A DNA stretch of 33,039 nt from an uncultured Lysobacteraceae bacterium (GTDB taxonomy: Bacteria; Pseudomonadota; Gammaproteobacteria; Xanthomonadales; Xanthomonadaceae): the NCBI GenBank assembly GCA_946482565.1, contig CAMLSB010000005.1, positions 1 through 33,039 on the forward strand, in the 5' to 3' direction. Under the pieces are notes generated by a model. It did no database searches. It was not told the DNA's origin and worked only from the letters and a program-made list of their open reading frames with translations. The translations under genes were made by a program, and so were the position numbers. The stretch's first letter is position 1; the number at the start of each line of letters is the position of its first letter. Positions 1 to 10,276 of the stretch are shown here, in pieces.

Positions 1-1363
1 TGCCGCAGACGCCGACGCCTTCGTCGAGCGCGAGGTCGTTGCCGATCATGCTGACCCGCTGCATCGTTTCCGGGCCGTTGCCGATCAGCGTCGCGCCCTT
101 CACCGGCGCCGTGATCCTGCCGTCCTCGATGAGGTAGGCCTCGGTCGTCGAGAACACGTACTTGCCGCTGGTGATGTCGACCTGGCCGCCGCCGAAATTG
201 ACCGCGTACAGGCCGCGTTTCACCGAGCGGATCATCTCTTCCGGATCGTGCGTGCCGGCGCGCATGTAGGTGTTGGTCATGCGCGGCATCGGCAGGTGCG
301 CGAAGGATTCGCGACGGCCGTTGCCGGTGGGCGCCATGCCCATCAGCCGCGCGTTGAGCGTGTCCTGCATGTAGCCCACGAGCACGCCGTCCTCGATCAG
401 CGTCGTGCACTGCGTCGTGGTGCCTTCGTCGTCGACGTTGAGCGAACCGCGGCGACCCTCGAGCGTGCCGTCGTCGACGATGGTGACGCCCGGCGATGCG
501 ACGCGCTGGCCCATGCGGCCGGCGTACGTCGACGTGCCCTTGCGGTTGAAATCGCCTTCGAGGCCATGGCCGACGGCTTCGTGCAGCAGCACGCCGGGCC
601 AGCCCGGGCCGAGCACGACCGGCATCGGGCCGGCCGGCGCGTCCACCGCTTCCAGCGCGACCAGCGCCTGGCGCAGCGCTTCGCGCGCGAATTTCTCCGG
701 CTGGCCGCCGCCGAGCAGCTCGGCGTAGCCGTAACGTCCGCCGCCACCCGCATAACCGGATTCGCGACGGCCGCCCTGCTCCACGATCACCTGCACGTTG
801 ATGCGCACCAGCGGGCGCACGTCGGCCGCGAGCACGCCGTCGCTGCGCGCGACCAGCATCGTGTCGACGCCGCCGGCGAGGCTGACCACGACCTGCTTCA
901 CGCGCGGATCGGCGGCGCGCAACAGGCGGTCGAGCTTGCGCAGCGCCTCGACCTTCTCCTCGTTGCCGAGGCCGTCCACGGGATCCGTCGCCGGGTAAAG
1001 CGCGCGCCCCCCGCCGACGACGAGGCTGCGCGCGCCCACCAGCGCGCCGCCATCGCGCGCGATGCTGCGCGCCGAACGCGCGGCCTCGAGCAGCGCGGCG
1101 GAGTCGATGTCATCCGAATACGCGAAGCCGGTCTTCTCGCCGGCGATGGCGCGCACGCCCACGCCCTGCTCGATCGAATGCGCGCCGTCCTTGACGATGC
1201 CGTCCTCCACGCTCCAGCTCTCGCGGCGCGAATGCTGGAAGTACAGGTCGCCGAAATCGATGCCTGGCCCGAGCAGCGTGCCGAAGGCGCGCTCGAGGCC
1301 GGCGCCGTCCAGGCCCGCGGGGACGAGCAGGCGGGATTCGGCGAGCTGGAGCGGCGTGGTCAT
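1..1363 (-). CDS. tldD: TldD metalloprotease subunit, partial at its C-terminus
   Basis: TldD is the catalytic half of the heterodimeric TldD/TldE zinc protease, which degrades unfolded peptides and matures ribosomally made peptides such as microcin B17 in enterobacteria. The ATG at 1363 opens a frame that runs off the left edge: 454 residues are visible, against about 480 in the family, so roughly 25 are missing. The HExxxH zinc motif is intact as [12 protein letters not shown], with H261, E262 and H266, and the late VGVCG segment typical of TldD is the last thing seen. It is the final visible gene of a leftward run maf-rng-yhdP-tldD, 94 nt after yhdP. The 94-nt gap shows no obvious promoter or terminator, so co-transcription with yhdP is likely. 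The TldE partner is not in this window. Identification is secure. Confidence 0.95.
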   Translation of the reverse strand, partial: MTTPLQLAESRLLVPAGLDGAGLERAFGTLLGPGIDFGDLYFQHSRRESWSVEDGIVKDGAHSIEQGVGVRAIAGEKTGFAYSDDIDSAALLEAARSARSIARDGGALVGARSLVVGGGRALYPATDPVDGLGNEEKVEALRKLDRLLRAADPRVKQVVVSLAGGVDTMLVARSDGVLAADVRPLVRINVQVIVEQGGRRESGYAGGGGRYGYAELLGGGQPEKFAREALRQALVALEAVDAPAGPMPVVLGPGWPGVLLHEAVGHGLEGDFNRKGTSTYAGRMGQRVASPGVTIVDDGTLEGRRGSLNVDDEGTTTQCTTLIEDGVLVGYMQDTLNARLMGMAPTGNGRRESFAHLPMPRMTNTYMRAGTHDPEEMIRSVKRGLYAVNFGGGQVDITSGKYVFSTTEAYLIEDGRITAPVKGATLIGNGPETMQRVSMIGNDLALDEGVGVCG

Positions 1364-1457
1364 GCGATGCGTGCCTCGTGGCGTGGATTCGTGGGCGACA
1401 GCAAGGATCTGCGGCCGGCGGGACGGCGATTCAACCCGGGAATGCGGTTCGCATGCT

Positions 1458-4400
1458 TCAGCCAGGCGGCGGCATGGTCATGGTGTCCGTCGATGGAGCG
1501 GGCGCGGGTCCGTTCGAAGGCGGCGCAGGCGCAGGCGCGGGCGGCACGGCGGGCGCGGCCTCGCGACTCACGACTTCCACCTTCGGCTCCTTCCACGGGC
1601 CGGTCACGCGATACGATTTCGCCGCGAGCTGCCCGAGCGGCTTGCGAAGCACGGCGTTCGCGGCAGCGCCGATCGCCGCGCCGACCGGGCCGCCCGCGAT
1701 CGCGCCCACCGCGGTGAGCAGGTTGCCCGCGCGCGGCACGACTTCGATGGACTGGTCGAAGGTCTGTGCGCGCAGGTCGGTGGTGCCGCGGATGCTGATC
1801 TGCGCGGCGGGGCCGGCGATGGCGAGGTCGTCGGTGGATGCCTTGCCGCCGGACACGCGCACCAGCCCGTGCAACCGGTCGAACGCGAAGCCCTTGTCGA
1901 AGAAATCGCGGAAGTCGAGCGTGAGCCGCCGCGGCAACTGCGCGACGCCGAGCAGGCCGAGCACGCGGCCGGCGCCGGGCTCCAGTTCGGTGAGGCGCCC
2001 ATCGGCCACGTCCAGCGACAGCGTGCCCTCGAGCACCGGCGCGGTGAAATCGCCGGGGCTGCCCGGCCAGCGTGCATCGAGGATCGTGCGCCCCTTGCCT
2101 TCGGCGAGCTGGCCGCCGTAGCCGATGCCGGCGAGCAACTTGCCGAAATCGTTGCTGTCGACCGTGATCGCGACGTGCGTGCGCGCGGTGGTGCCGTGGC
2201 CGAGCCATTCGCCGGTGGCGTCGATCGCCTGCTTCGGCGCCTGCGCGTGCAGGCGTGCGATGCGCAGGCCACCCGCGACGGGTTGCGTGCGCAAGGTGGT
2301 TTCGCCGAGCGCGGCATCGCCGACGCGCAGGTCCGCGATGTCGAACGACAGCGGCGGCACCGCGGCGGGGTCGGTCGCGTCGCCATCGTCCGCTGGCGCG
2401 GGCGCCGGGGCGCCCTTCGTCGCATCGGCTGGCGCCGGCAGCGGCCAGCGCACGCGATCGAAGCGGCCGGCGACGGTGGCGCCCTCCGCATCGGGCACGC
2501 GGACGCTGCCGCTGATCGCGTCGCCCTGCAGCTGCACGGCAATCGCGTCGCCTGCGCGCGAAAGCTGCAGGCGCGTATCGGGGAACGAGGCGCCGAGCAG
2601 GTTCAGGCGTGCCGCGGTGACGTCCATGCGCCGCAGCGCGAGACCATCGCCGTCGCCGCCGGCGGTCGTGCCGCGCGGCTGCGCACCACGCGGCTGTGCA
2701 GGGCGTGCCTTGTCGCCCCCACGCGCCACCGCGACCCACTCCAGCGCATCGAGCGCATCGGTGCGCCCGGTGACGATGAGCCCCGACGCCGGCGGCGGAT
2801 CGGCGACGGTGTCGCTGCCGAGGACGACGCGCACGCCGGCCGGCGCCGCGCTGCGCGCGCGCAGCGCCAGGCGCCTGCCGAGGACCACGCTCACTTCGCC
2901 ATCGCCGATCGGCAGCGTCGTGTCGATCGTCGCGGCCAGCACGGCAGCGGCGGGCTTGGCGAGCGGCGCCGGCAGGTCGAGCGCGGTGCCGGCGAGGTTC
3001 GAGCGCAATTGCAGGTGCGCGGGAGGCGACGGACCCGTTGCAGGCGAACGCGATGCGCCCGGACGGGCCGCCGTCGGCCGGACCGGCGCGTTGCCGCGCG
3101 GAATCGTCAGCAGCGCGACCCAATCGGAGCGCCCGCTGGCGCGCCCCTGCAGCCAGCCGAGTTCCGGCACGCGCTGCAGCAGCCGATCGGCGGCGAGGTT
3201 GCCTTCGAGCGCAGCCTCGAAGGCCTGGCGAGGATCGCGCGTTTCGTCGCCGGCGCGCAGGCTCAGCCGCGCGGGCGCACCGTCGTGGCGCACGGCGAGG
3301 CGTTCGGCGGCGAATCCACCGCTGCCATAGTGCGCGCGGCCGCGCGCGTTCTCGAACGCGAGCTTCCAGCGCTTCTCCTCCATGCGCACGCCGGCCAGCG
3401 CGACGGTACCGTCGATCTTCGCGCCGCCCTCGTCGCGATGCAGCGGCAGGTCGAGGCCGAAGGTGACCGAGGCGAGGCCGCCGACGGAAAGGTTGTCGAG
3501 CGTTTCGCCGTATTCGCGGTGCAGCGGGCTGTCGCGCAGCAAGGCGAGCAGCCGCGACGCATCGCCACCGCCCTGCGCGTTGACGAGCAGCGGCGCGTGG
3601 CCGAAGCGTTCGATGCCGGCGTCGAAGTGGCGGATGCCGACGCCGGCCAGCACGCCCTTGCCGGAGACGTGGAAGCCGTCGGCGACGAACGCGATGTCGC
3701 CTTCCACGTGCGTGGCCGCGGGCCAGTCCGGCTGGAATTTCAGCGTCGCGTCGGCGAGGCGCGCGGCGACCTGGAACAGGCCGCGCGCCGGATCGCCCGG
3801 CGTACCACGGAACGGCCAGTCGTCGAGGTCGCCGGACACGATTGCATGCGCATCCTCGAGGCGACCGCCGACGAGCGCGCCGTCGAGCCAGTGGATGGCC
3901 GCAGCCGGCATCATGTGGTGGATCCAGAAGCCCTTCGCCGCCGGCAGCGCGGTGGTGTCGAGATCGGCGGCGAGGTCGATCCAGGGCCGCGTGCCGTCGG
4001 CCTGGAACCACATGCCGCCGCGCACGTTCGCGCCGAAATCGCTGCCGCGCACGCGCAGCGCACCCGTACCGAAGCGCCAGCCGGCACCTTCGCGCCAGCC
4101 GGCGATGGCGCCCTCCAGGCGCGCGGGATGCGGCACGCCGAAACCCGCGGGCCAGTCGAAGCGGAACGGCGCGCGCGGATCGAAGCGCATCGCGAAACCG
4201 GCCTCGTCGCCGACGAGGTCGCCGGCCATGCCGGTGAATCCCGGCGCGTGGCCGACCGGCGCGAAGCCGACGTCGTCCAGGCGCGCGGACACGCGCAGTG
4301 CGTTGCCCTTCGAGGCCACCAGCAGGTTCGATGCCGTTCCGCGCGGCGCCGCGTCGACGAACCAGCGCCGCAACGCCGTCGGCAGGCGATTGCCGAGCGC

Positions 4401-5519
4401 GGCCACCTGCAGCAGCGGCCCGACGTCGAGGCGTCGCGCGCGCAAGCCCTGGCGCTGCCCGCCGCCGACCGACAATCCGTCGAGCACGCGCGCGGCACCG
4501 TCGTCGATGCGCAGGCGCGAGGCATCCAGGCGCCAGCCGCCCGCCACCGCCTGCCAGCGCGCGCGCAAGGCCAGGGCGCGCAAGCGCACGCGCGGCGCAG
4601 GGGCAACAACGGCGGTGCCGGCGACTGCAGCATTGCCCGCCATCGCGACCGTGCCCGCGACGGATGCTTGCGCGACCGGGAACGGCGCGCCACGCAGCCC
4701 CACGCGCTCGAACGCGCCGTCCACCTGCACTTCCGACACGCGATGCGCGCGCAGGCGCATCCACGCCTCGACTTGCCCGGTGCCCGCCTCCACCGCCGCG
4801 CCCGCAAAGCGCAGCAACGGCGACCAGGCCCCGAGATCCGCGTCGCGCGCAATCATGTGGCCGCGGCCGTCGCCGGCGACGCGATCGAAATCCAGCGCGG
4901 CCTGTACCGGGGCGGCGCCGTCGCGGATCCAGGCGCGCGCACCGATGCGCACCCGGTCGCCGTCCACGCGCAGGCGCAGGTCGACACGCGGCACCTGCGC
5001 GTCGATGCCGAGCGACGGCGCATGGATCGCCAGGCGTCCGCCGATCACCTGCAGTTCGCCGAGGCCTTCGAGTTGCGCGAACGGATCGCTGCCGGCCGTG
5101 GTTTCGCCCGGCAGGCCGCGCACCTGCCAGCGGCCGCCGGCATCGCGCTCGAGCGTGAGGTCGAGCCCGCGCAACCGCAGCTCGGTGAACGAGCGGCCCG
5201 GCAGCAGGCCGGCGTACTGCGAGACCAGCATCTCGGCATCGCCGACGCGCAGCGTCTCCGCGCCGCTGCCCAGGCGCAGGTTGTCGAGGCGCAGCAGCGG
5301 GCCGCGCCGCGTCCACTGCGTCTCGACGCGATCGAAGGCGACGGGGCGATGCACGCGTTCGCCGAGGAACGCCGCGATGCGGTCCGGGTGGCGTTCGGCC
5401 AGCGGCAGCAGCTGGCTGGCGATGCCGAACACGAGCGCCATCAGCACGACCGCCGCGACCAGCCCGTGCCACAGGGTGCGCCGGGCGATGTGCAGGTGGC
5501 GATGCAGCCGCGGGCTCAT
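1458..5519 (-). CDS. yhdP: YhdP-family AsmA-like envelope protein (TIGR02099 type)
   Basis: The protein has 1353 residues, within the usual 1250-1400 for YhdP. It has one N-terminal membrane anchor (about residues 11-33, [17 protein letters not shown]) followed by a very long, repetitive, beta-strand-rich periplasmic part. In E. coli YhdP, with TamB and YdbH, supports phospholipid movement to the outer membrane; I infer the same role. The C-terminal AsmA-like segment (about 1130-1310) is followed by a proline/alanine-rich tail ending MTMPPPG. The ATG at 5519 is chosen because it starts directly before the anchor and no other in-frame start lies between it and the stop of rng. There is no clear Shine-Dalgarno, and a GCGGC-aa-GCCGC hairpin lies directly upstream. 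It lies 41 nt after rng and 94 nt before tldD, so it is probably in their operon. Confidence 0.9.
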   Translation of the reverse strand: MSPRLHRHLHIARRTLWHGLVAAVVLMALVFGIASQLLPLAERHPDRIAAFLGERVHRPVAFDRVETQWTRRGPLLRLDNLRLGSGAETLRVGDAEMLVSQYAGLLPGRSFTELRLRGLDLTLERDAGGRWQVRGLPGETTAGSDPFAQLEGLGELQVIGGRLAIHAPSLGIDAQVPRVDLRLRVDGDRVRIGARAWIRDGAAPVQAALDFDRVAGDGRGHMIARDADLGAWSPLLRFAGAAVEAGTGQVEAWMRLRAHRVSEVQVDGAFERVGLRGAPFPVAQASVAGTVAMAGNAAVAGTAVVAPAPRVRLRALALRARWQAVAGGWRLDASRLRIDDGAARVLDGLSVGGGQRQGLRARRLDVGPLLQVAALGNRLPTALRRWFVDAAPRGTASNLLVASKGNALRVSARLDDVGFAPVGHAPGFTGMAGDLVGDEAGFAMRFDPRAPFRFDWPAGFGVPHPARLEGAIAGWREGAGWRFGTGALRVRGSDFGANVRGGMWFQADGTRPWIDLAADLDTTALPAAKGFWIHHMMPAAAIHWLDGALVGGRLEDAHAIVSGDLDDWPFRGTPGDPARGLFQVAARLADATLKFQPDWPAATHVEGDIAFVADGFHVSGKGVLAGVGIRHFDAGIERFGHAPLLVNAQGGGDASRLLALLRDSPLHREYGETLDNLSVGGLASVTFGLDLPLHRDEGGAKIDGTVALAGVRMEEKRWKLAFENARGRAHYGSGGFAAERLAVRHDGAPARLSLRAGDETRDPRQAFEAALEGNLAADRLLQRVPELGWLQGRASGRSDWVALLTIPRGNAPVRPTAARPGASRSPATGPSPPAHLQLRSNLAGTALDLPAPLAKPAAAVLAATIDTTLPIGDGEVSVVLGRRLALRARSAAPAGVRVVLGSDTVADPPPASGLIVTGRTDALDALEWVAVARGGDKARPAQPRGAQPRGTTAGGDGDGLALRRMDVTAARLNLLGASFPDTRLQLSRAGDAIAVQLQGDAISGSVRVPDAEGATVAGRFDRVRWPLPAPADATKGAPAPAPADDGDATDPAAVPPLSFDIADLRVGDAALGETTLRTQPVAGGLRIARLHAQAPKQAIDATGEWLGHGTTARTHVAITVDSNDFGKLLAGIGYGGQLAEGKGRTILDARWPGSPGDFTAPVLEGTLSLDVADGRLTELEPGAGRVLGLLGVAQLPRRLTLDFRDFFDKGFAFDRLHGLVRVSGGKASTDDLAIAGPAAQISIRGTTDLRAQTFDQSIEVVPRAGNLLTAVGAIAGGPVGAAIGAAANAVLRKPLGQLAAKSYRVTGPWKEPKVEVVSREAAPAVPPAPAPAPPSNGPAPAPSTDTMTMPPPG

Positions 5520-5560
5520 CGCGGCAAGCCGCTCAATGCATCGCGCGCAATCGCGCGCGC

Positions 5561-7072
5561 TCAGAGCAGGACGACATCGAACTGCTCTTGCAGGTACTGC
5601 GCATCGCCCTGGAAGCGGATCGACTTGCCGAGGAATTCCTCGAGCTCGGCCACGGCCGCCGATTCCTCGTCGGTGATGCGCGCGACGACCTTCGGCGAGG
5701 CAATCACCAGCAGCCGCGCCGCATCGAACTGGCGCACGGCGCGGGTGATCTCGCGGAAGATCTCGTAGGTCACGGTCTCCGCGGTCTTGAGCATGCCGCG
5801 GCCGCCGCACTCATGGCAGGGCTCGCACAGCTGGCGTTCGAGCGACTCCACCGTGCGCTTGCGCGTCATCTCGACCAGGCCCAGCGGCGAGAAGTCGTAG
5901 ACGGTGGTGCGCGCGTGGTCGGGCGCCAGCGACTTCTCGAGCGTGCGCAGCACCTGGCGCCGGTGCTCGGGGTCGTGCATGTCGATGAAGTCGATGATGA
6001 TGATGCCGCCGAGGTTGCGCAGCCGCAGCTGGCGCGCGACCGCCTGCGCGGCCTCGAGGTTGGTGCGATAGACCGTTTCCTCGAGGTTGCGCTGGCCGAG
6101 GAACGAACCGGTGTTGACGTCGACCGTCGTCATCGCCTCGGTCTGGTCGATCACGAGGTAGCCGCCGGACTTCAGCGGCACTTCCTTCTCCAGCGCCTTC
6201 TGGATCTCGTCCTCGACGCCGTACAGGTCGAAGATCGGGCGCGCGCCGGCGTAGTGCTCGATGCGCGCGGCCAGGCCGGTTTCATCCGCCGGCACCAGCG
6301 GCGGCATGTATTGCGCGGCGAACACGCGCAGGCGCTCGCAGGTCTCGCGCGAATCCACCTTGACCTTCTCGACGTCGCGGCGCATCAGGTCGCGCACCGC
6401 GCGCATCGGCAGGCTCAGGTCCTCGTACACGCAACTGCCGACGGCGGCATCGCGCACGCGCGCCTCGACCAGCGCCCAAGCGCGGCTGAGGTAGGCGATG
6501 TCCTCGGCCAGTGCCTCGGCCGGCTGGCCTTCCGCGTTGGTGCGCACGATGTAGCCGAAGCCGCCGTGCGGCGCGGCGAGCTCGGTCACCAGGCCCTTCA
6601 GGCGCGCGCGTTCGGTTTCGTCCTCGATGCGCGCCGACACGCCGACCACCTTCGACTGCGGCAACAGCACCAGGTAGCGCGAGGGAATGCTGATCTGCGT
6701 GGTCAGCCGCGCGCCCTTGCTGCCGATCGGATCCTTGACCACCTGCACGACCACGTCCTGGCCATCGCGCAGCAGTTCGGCGATCGGCGCGCTGGACGGG
6801 GCGACCTGCACCGGCGGCTCGGAAGCCTCGCCGCGCGCGGCGAGCGGCCGCTGGATGTCGTTGGCGTGCAGGAACGCCGCGCGCTCGAGGCCGACCTCGA
6901 CGAACGCGGCCTGCATGCCGGGCATCACGCGCTGCACCTTGCCCTTGTAGATGTTGCCGACCACGCCGCGCGACCAGCCGCGCTCGATGTGCAGTTCCTG
7001 CAGCATGCCGTTCTCGACCACGGCGACGCGGGTCTCGCGCGGGGTGACGTTGACCAGGATTTCCTCGGTCAT
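5561..7072 (-). CDS. rng: Ribonuclease G
   Basis: This is an endoribonuclease of the RNase E/G family that matures the 5' end of 16S rRNA and cuts single-stranded AU-rich RNA. The product has 503 residues, close to the E. coli RNase G length. An S1 domain lies at about 38-128 ([14 protein letters not shown]). The magnesium-binding catalytic aspartates are D318 in [11 protein letters not shown] and D361 in [11 protein letters not shown]; their 43-residue spacing matches RNase E D303/D346. The Zn-link cysteines are C416 and C419 in [11 protein letters not shown]. The long scaffold tail of RNase E is absent, so this is RNase G rather than RNase E. The start ATG at 7072 overlaps the maf stop in an ATGA arrangement, so the two are translationally coupled. 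A longer in-frame extension to 7336 exists but only shadows maf. Confidence 0.96.
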   Translation of the reverse strand: MTEEILVNVTPRETRVAVVENGMLQELHIERGWSRGVVGNIYKGKVQRVMPGMQAAFVEVGLERAAFLHANDIQRPLAARGEASEPPVQVAPSSAPIAELLRDGQDVVVQVVKDPIGSKGARLTTQISIPSRYLVLLPQSKVVGVSARIEDETERARLKGLVTELAAPHGGFGYIVRTNAEGQPAEALAEDIAYLSRAWALVEARVRDAAVGSCVYEDLSLPMRAVRDLMRRDVEKVKVDSRETCERLRVFAAQYMPPLVPADETGLAARIEHYAGARPIFDLYGVEDEIQKALEKEVPLKSGGYLVIDQTEAMTTVDVNTGSFLGQRNLEETVYRTNLEAAQAVARQLRLRNLGGIIIIDFIDMHDPEHRRQVLRTLEKSLAPDHARTTVYDFSPLGLVEMTRKRTVESLERQLCEPCHECGGRGMLKTAETVTYEIFREITRAVRQFDAARLLVIASPKVVARITDEESAAVAELEEFLGKSIRFQGDAQYLQEQFDVVLL

Positions 7073-7650
7073 GCGCCTGCTCCCTGCGGTTCGGCGCGGT
7101 CGAAGCCGTCGAGCAGCCTCGCGGTCTCGTACAGCGGCAGGCCCATCACGCCGGACTGGCTGCCCGCGAGGTGGGCGATGAAGGCCTGCGCCGATCCCTG
7201 GATCGCATAGGCGCCGGCCTTGCCCTGCCATTCGCCGCCGTCGATGTACGCGTCGATGGTGGCGTCGTCGAGGTCGCCGAACGTGACCTCCGAGACCGAC
7301 ACTGCTTCCGCTTCGCGCGCCGCCGACACCAGCCACGCCACCGTGACGACGCGATGGGTGCGGCCCGACAGCCGGCGCAGCGCCGCGTCGGCCGCGTCGC
7401 GGGGCTTGCCGAAGACTTCATCGCCGAGCACGACTTCGGTGTCGGCGCCGAGCACGCGCGCGCCCGGCACCGCCACCACTTCCAGCAATCCCGCGCCGGC
7501 CTTTTCACGGGCGACGCGGCGCACGTAGTCGTCCGGCGGTTCGCCCGGCTGGCGGTGTTCGGGCACGTCGAGGTCGAGGGTCGCGAACGGCCGGCCGAGA
7601 TGGGCCAGCAGCTCGCGCCGGCGCGGCGATTGCGAGGCGAGATAGAGCAT
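7069..7650 (-). CDS. maf: Maf/YhdE-type nucleoside triphosphate pyrophosphatase
   Basis: Maf proteins hydrolyse dTTP, UTP and modified nucleotides to monophosphates and keep them out of nucleic acids. The 193-residue product carries the family signatures: [10 protein letters not shown] at the N-terminus, [13 protein letters not shown] and [13 protein letters not shown]. The [13 protein letters not shown] form is that of the YhdE subfamily (dTTP/UTP) rather than YceF. The ATG at 7650 is chosen because the family signature begins at residue 2. The frame is open 18 codons further upstream, but that part is low-complexity. A TATTCT hexamer ends 7 nt before this ATG and no Shine-Dalgarno is visible, suggesting a leaderless mRNA. 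The gene overlaps rng by 4 nt (ATGA). The pairing of maf and rng in one operon is common in gammaproteobacteria. Confidence 0.95.
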   Translation of the reverse strand: MLYLASQSPRRRELLAHLGRPFATLDLDVPEHRQPGEPPDDYVRRVAREKAGAGLLEVVAVPGARVLGADTEVVLGDEVFGKPRDAADAALRRLSGRTHRVVTVAWLVSAAREAEAVSVSEVTFGDLDDATIDAYIDGGEWQGKAGAYAIQGSAQAFIAHLAGSQSGVMGLPLYETARLLDGFDRAEPQGAGA

Positions 7651-7657
7651 CCCGGAA

Positions 7658-7663
7658 AGAATA
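7658..7663 (-). promoter_or_regulatory. Candidate -10 box of a leaderless maf-rng transcript
   Basis: On the minus strand TATTCT matches four of six TATAAT positions and ends 7 nt before the maf ATG, which places the expected transcription start at or next to the ATG. No purine-rich Shine-Dalgarno lies between. I see no good -35 hexamer about 17 bp further upstream, so the call rests on the -10 and its spacing. Confidence 0.4.
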
Positions 7664-7775
7664 ACCCGCGCCCCGCCCGGCGACGCCGCCCGCCGCGGGC
7701 GCAACCCCGTTCCGGCTCACCGCGCGTTCACTACTCCCGTCACACCCTCCTTACCAACCCCACGGAGATCCGCGC

Positions 7776-8546
7776 ATGCGCCCCACCCCGCTCCCCCGCG
7801 CCGGCACCGACCGCCGCAAGTTCGCCCGGCCGCTGATGGTCGCCGCCGCCCTGGCCCTGTCGGCGCTCGCCACGGCCGCCTGCGCCCAGCAGGCGTCGCC
7901 GATGGCGTCGGGCGATGGCACCCTGCTCTCGGTTTCCGCCCAGGCCGAGGCGCATCGCGTTCCCGATGTCGCCACGATTTCGGCCGGCGTCGTGACCCAG
8001 GCCGCCGACGCCAACGCCGCGATGCGCGCCAACGCCGCGGAGATGGACAAGGTGATGGCCTCCGTGCGCGCCGCGGGCATCGCCGAACGCGACATCCAGA
8101 CCACCGGCATCAACGTCAACCCGCAGTACATCTACGCCGAGAACACGCCGCCGAAGATCACCGGCTACCAGGCCAGCAACACCGTGAGCCTCAAGGTCCG
8201 CGACCTCGGCAAGCTCGGCAAGGTGCTCGATGCACTGGTCGCCAGCGGCGCCAACCAGGTCAACGGCCCGTCGTTCGAAGTCGACCAGCCCGAAGCCGGC
8301 TACGACGAAGCGCGTCGCGCTGCGCTGGAGAAGGCGCAGGCGCGCGCGCAGATGTATGCGAAGGCGCTGGGCCTGCGCGTGCGCCGCATCGTCAGCATCG
8401 ACGAGGGCGGCGGTTTCCGTCCGCCGATGCCGGTGCCGATGATGGCGATGGCCGCGCGGCAGGAGAAGGCGTACGACACCGCGGTGTCGCCCGGCGAAAC
8501 CACGCTCGCGGCCAACCTGTCGGTCGTGTTCGAGCTGGGCCGCTGA
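7776..8546 (+). CDS. SIMPL (DUF541) domain periplasmic protein
   Basis: The product has 256 residues: a long basic N-region, a hydrophobic signal segment (about 20-35, LMVAAALALSALATAA) and one SIMPL/DUF541 domain from about residue 48 to the end. Family hallmarks are visible: LLSVSAQAEAHRVPDVATISAGV, the repeated alternation of strands and helices, ITGYQASNTVSLKVRD, and the AALEKAQARAQMYAKALGL helix. SIMPL proteins (E. coli YggE, Brucella BP26) are periplasmic or secreted oligomers with poorly understood roles in oxidative stress. The start at 7776 follows a GGAG sequence 9 nt upstream. The gene diverges from maf. Cysteine 36 falls near the cleavage point, but the preceding TAA does not make a good lipobox, so a cleaved soluble protein is more likely than a lipoprotein. 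Confidence 0.85.
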   Translation: MRPTPLPRAGTDRRKFARPLMVAAALALSALATAACAQQASPMASGDGTLLSVSAQAEAHRVPDVATISAGVVTQAADANAAMRANAAEMDKVMASVRAAGIAERDIQTTGINVNPQYIYAENTPPKITGYQASNTVSLKVRDLGKLGKVLDALVASGANQVNGPSFEVDQPEAGYDEARRAALEKAQARAQMYAKALGLRVRRIVSIDEGGGFRPPMPVPMMAMAARQEKAYDTAVSPGETTLAANLSVVFELGR

Positions 8547-8625
8547 CATGCGGGACGGGATTGCGTAACCCCGGGCGGCCCCTCCGGGCGTTTCCGGGAA
8601 TGAACACCCAGGAGAGGAGGCGTCC

Positions 8626-9285
8626 ATGGCAATCGCGATCCATCCAAGGCCCGATCCGAAGCGCATCACCGGCTACACGTTCGCGATCGCGTTCAACCTG
8701 TCGCTGCTGATGCTGTTGCTGGCGCCGATGGGGGGAACGGGAGGTTTCAGGATGCCCGGCGAGGAATCGCCGAGCATCCTTTGGTACCCGCCCAAGGCAA
8801 CGCCGCCGACGAGGCCGCCTGAGGTGGTGCCGGTCACGCGCCCGGTCGTGCAGCCGGCGGTCACGCCGTCGCACGCAGCGGTGGTGCGGCAGCCGGATGC
8901 GCCTGCGGTGCTCGTGGCCGATGGCAGCGAAGCCGCGGTCGCGCCCGACGCGCCTGCGGCCGACACCCAGCCGGTCACCGGCGCCGTGGGCGACATCGCG
9001 CCGCCCGTGCAGGGCGTCGCGCTGCAGTACGCGGCGGCGCCGCCGCCGTCGTATCCGGCAGCGGCACGGCGCATGCGCTTCGAAGGCACGGTGCTGCTGG
9101 CCGTGCTCGTCGACACCAACGGCCGCCCGCTGCGGGTCGACGTGCGCGAAAGCAGCGGCCATCGCCAGCTCGACGAAGCGGCGCGCGACCAGGTCCTGGC
9201 CCGCTGGCGCTTCCAGCCGGCGATGCGCGACGGGCACGCGATCCAGGCGATCGGCCTGGTGCCGGTGGAATTCCGGCTGCAATAG
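8626..9285 (+). CDS. TonB-family energy transducer (TonB C-terminal domain)
   Basis: The product has 219 residues. A single membrane anchor at about 15-34 follows a short cytoplasmic N-terminus. A proline- and alanine-rich periplasmic linker spans about 50-140, and a TonB C-terminal domain fills about 140-219 (YPAAARRMRFEGTVLLAVLV, then WRFQPAMRDG and VPVEFRL). Such proteins link inner-membrane proton motive force from ExbB/ExbD to outer-membrane receptors. No exbB/exbD or receptor gene lies nearby, so this may be one of the several accessory TonB-like proteins usual in xanthomonads, or a non-energising relative. The start is firmly set by a strong GGAGAGGAGG Shine-Dalgarno at 8611-8620. It lies 79 nt after the SIMPL gene and converges with rlmH. 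Confidence 0.87.
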   Translation: MAIAIHPRPDPKRITGYTFAIAFNLSLLMLLLAPMGGTGGFRMPGEESPSILWYPPKATPPTRPPEVVPVTRPVVQPAVTPSHAAVVRQPDAPAVLVADGSEAAVAPDAPAADTQPVTGAVGDIAPPVQGVALQYAAAPPPSYPAAARRMRFEGTVLLAVLVDTNGRPLRVDVRESSGHRQLDEAARDQVLARWRFQPAMRDGHAIQAIGLVPVEFRLQ

Positions 9286-9303
9286 GCAACGCGACAGGGG
9301 CGT

Positions 9304-9322
9304 GGCGGCCGGTGCGGCCGCC
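9304..9322. terminator. Perfect GC hairpin between convergent genes, possible bidirectional terminator
   Basis: Arms GGCGGCCG (9304-9311) and CGGCCGCC (9315-9322) pair perfectly over 8 bp with a 3-nt loop. The hairpin fills most of the 41-nt gap between the stops of the TonB-like gene and rlmH. No T-tract follows on either strand, so intrinsic termination is unproven; it could equally protect 3' ends. Confidence 0.45.
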
Positions 9323-9326
9323 GCGC

Positions 9327-9797
9327 TCAGGCGCGGTGGTAGGGATGGTTGGCGAGCAGCGCCGCCGCGCGGTACAGCTGCTCGGCCGCCACCAGGCGCA
9401 CCAGCATGTGCGGCAGCGTGAGCGGGCCGAGCGACCAGCGCTCTTCCGCGGCGTCGAGCACGTCGGCGGCATGGCCTTCGGGCCCGCCGATCAGGAAGGC
9501 GAGGTCGCGACCGCCGTTGCGCCAGTGCTGCAGGCGCTGCGCGAGCTCCTCGGAAGACCACGTGCGGCCACGTCCATCGAGCGCCACCACGAGCGTGCCC
9601 TTCGGCACCGCGGCGAGCACGCGCGCGCCTTCATCGGCCATCGCGCGCGCTGCATCGCGACCCTTGCCGCGCAGGCCGGGTTCCACTTCGACGAGATCCA
9701 GCGGCAGCCAGTGCGACAGCCGCTTGCGGTATTCGGCGAATCCTTCCGCGACCCAGGCCGGCGCACGTTCGCCAACCGCAACGAGGCGCGCCTTCAT
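9327..9797 (-). CDS. rlmH: 23S rRNA (pseudouridine1915-N3)-methyltransferase RlmH
   Basis: RlmH is a small SPOUT-fold methyltransferase that modifies pseudouridine 1915 of helix 69 in assembled 70S ribosomes using S-adenosylmethionine. The product has 156 residues, the normal family length. Signatures are MKARLVAVGERAP at the start, the SAM-binding FLIGGPEGH loop, and the conserved C-terminus LPHMLVRLVAAEQLYRA ending HPYHRA. The ATG at 9797 is chosen on the conserved N-terminus; a GAGG Shine-Dalgarno is formed by the end of rsfS, whose stop lies 7 nt upstream, so the two are almost certainly coupled. This is the last gene of the leuS-lptE-holA-nadD-rsfS-rlmH run. Confidence 0.96.
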   Translation of the reverse strand: MKARLVAVGERAPAWVAEGFAEYRKRLSHWLPLDLVEVEPGLRGKGRDAARAMADEGARVLAAVPKGTLVVALDGRGRTWSSEELAQRLQHWRNGGRDLAFLIGGPEGHAADVLDAAEERWSLGPLTLPHMLVRLVAAEQLYRAAALLANHPYHRA

Positions 9798-9804
9798 CGC
9801 GCCC

Positions 9805-10227
9805 TCAGCCCGCGCGCGAGGTGTCGCCGTATTCGTCGATGCCTTCCGGCGGCTGGTCGCCGACCGTCCACAGGCGCTCGAGCGCGTAGAACTCGCGGAC
9901 GCGCGGCAGCATGACGTGGACCACGACATCGCCGAGGTCCACCAGCACCCATTCGGCTTCCTGCTCGCCCTCGACGCCCAGCGGCATGACGTCCAGGCGC
10001 TTGGCGAAGCGCACCACTTCGTCGGCGATCGACTTCACGTGGCGGCTCGACGTGCCGGAGGCAATGACCATGAAATCGGTGACGCTGCTCTTGCCGCGCA
10101 CGTCGATCTCGACCACGTCCTTCGCCTTGAGCTCCTCGACGGCCGCGTGGACGGTCTCCAGCAGCTTCTCGATCGGCGGCGGCGGGTTCGGCAACTGGGT
10201 CCTGATGACCTGGGCTTGGCTGGTCAA
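9805..10227 (-). CDS. rsfS: Ribosomal silencing factor RsfS with a TTG start
   Basis: RsfS binds ribosomal protein L14 on the large subunit and blocks joining with the small subunit when nutrients run low. The product has 140 residues. The conserved core runs from about 22 to 125 and includes [33 protein letters not shown], and [15 protein letters not shown]. There is no ATG or GTG at a suitable position before the core. TTG at 10227 (first residues after it [10 protein letters not shown]) is preceded by AGGA at a good distance, so TTG is the preferred start. An exact TATAAT box (10277-10282) gives it a promoter of its own within the cluster. It sits between nadD (85 nt upstream) and rlmH (7 nt downstream), the usual order. 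Confidence 0.93.
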   Translation of the reverse strand: MTSQAQVIRTQLPNPPPPIEKLLETVHAAVEELKAKDVVEIDVRGKSSVTDFMVIASGTSSRHVKSIADEVVRFAKRLDVMPLGVEGEQEAEWVLVDLGDVVVHVMLPRVREFYALERLWTVGDQPPEGIDEYGDTSRAG

Positions 10228-10236
10228 GGGCGTCCT

Positions 10237-10262
10237 GGGATTGGGGGATTGGGGGAATTGGG
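10237..10262 (+). repeat. G-quadruplex-type motif in the rsfS leader
   Basis: On the + strand, four guanine tracts (GGG, GGGGG, GGGGG, GGG) are separated by ATT, ATT and AATT, which satisfies the classic G3+N1-7 rule. The unit ATTGGGGG is repeated. It lies in the template strand of the rsfS leader, between the TATAAT box and the TTG start, so the RNA carries the C-rich copy. Confidence 0.7.
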
Positions 10263-10276
10263 TGGTACCGGCGCCA

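Noticed and set aside
1062..5768. Plus-strand open frame of 1568 codons opposite yhdP
   Set aside because: It is antisense to a well-supported gene, rich in Arg/Ala/His with no domain, and explained by high GC at third codon positions.
7776..7883. Lipoprotein or Tat signal on the SIMPL protein
   Set aside because: C36 lacks a proper lipobox (TAAC), and the DRRKF run only loosely resembles a twin-arginine motif; a standard signal peptide explains it better.
8547..8625. Possible terminator after the SIMPL gene
   Set aside because: The CCCGG/CCGGG pairing is short, the loop is long and only three T follow; not strong enough to annotate.
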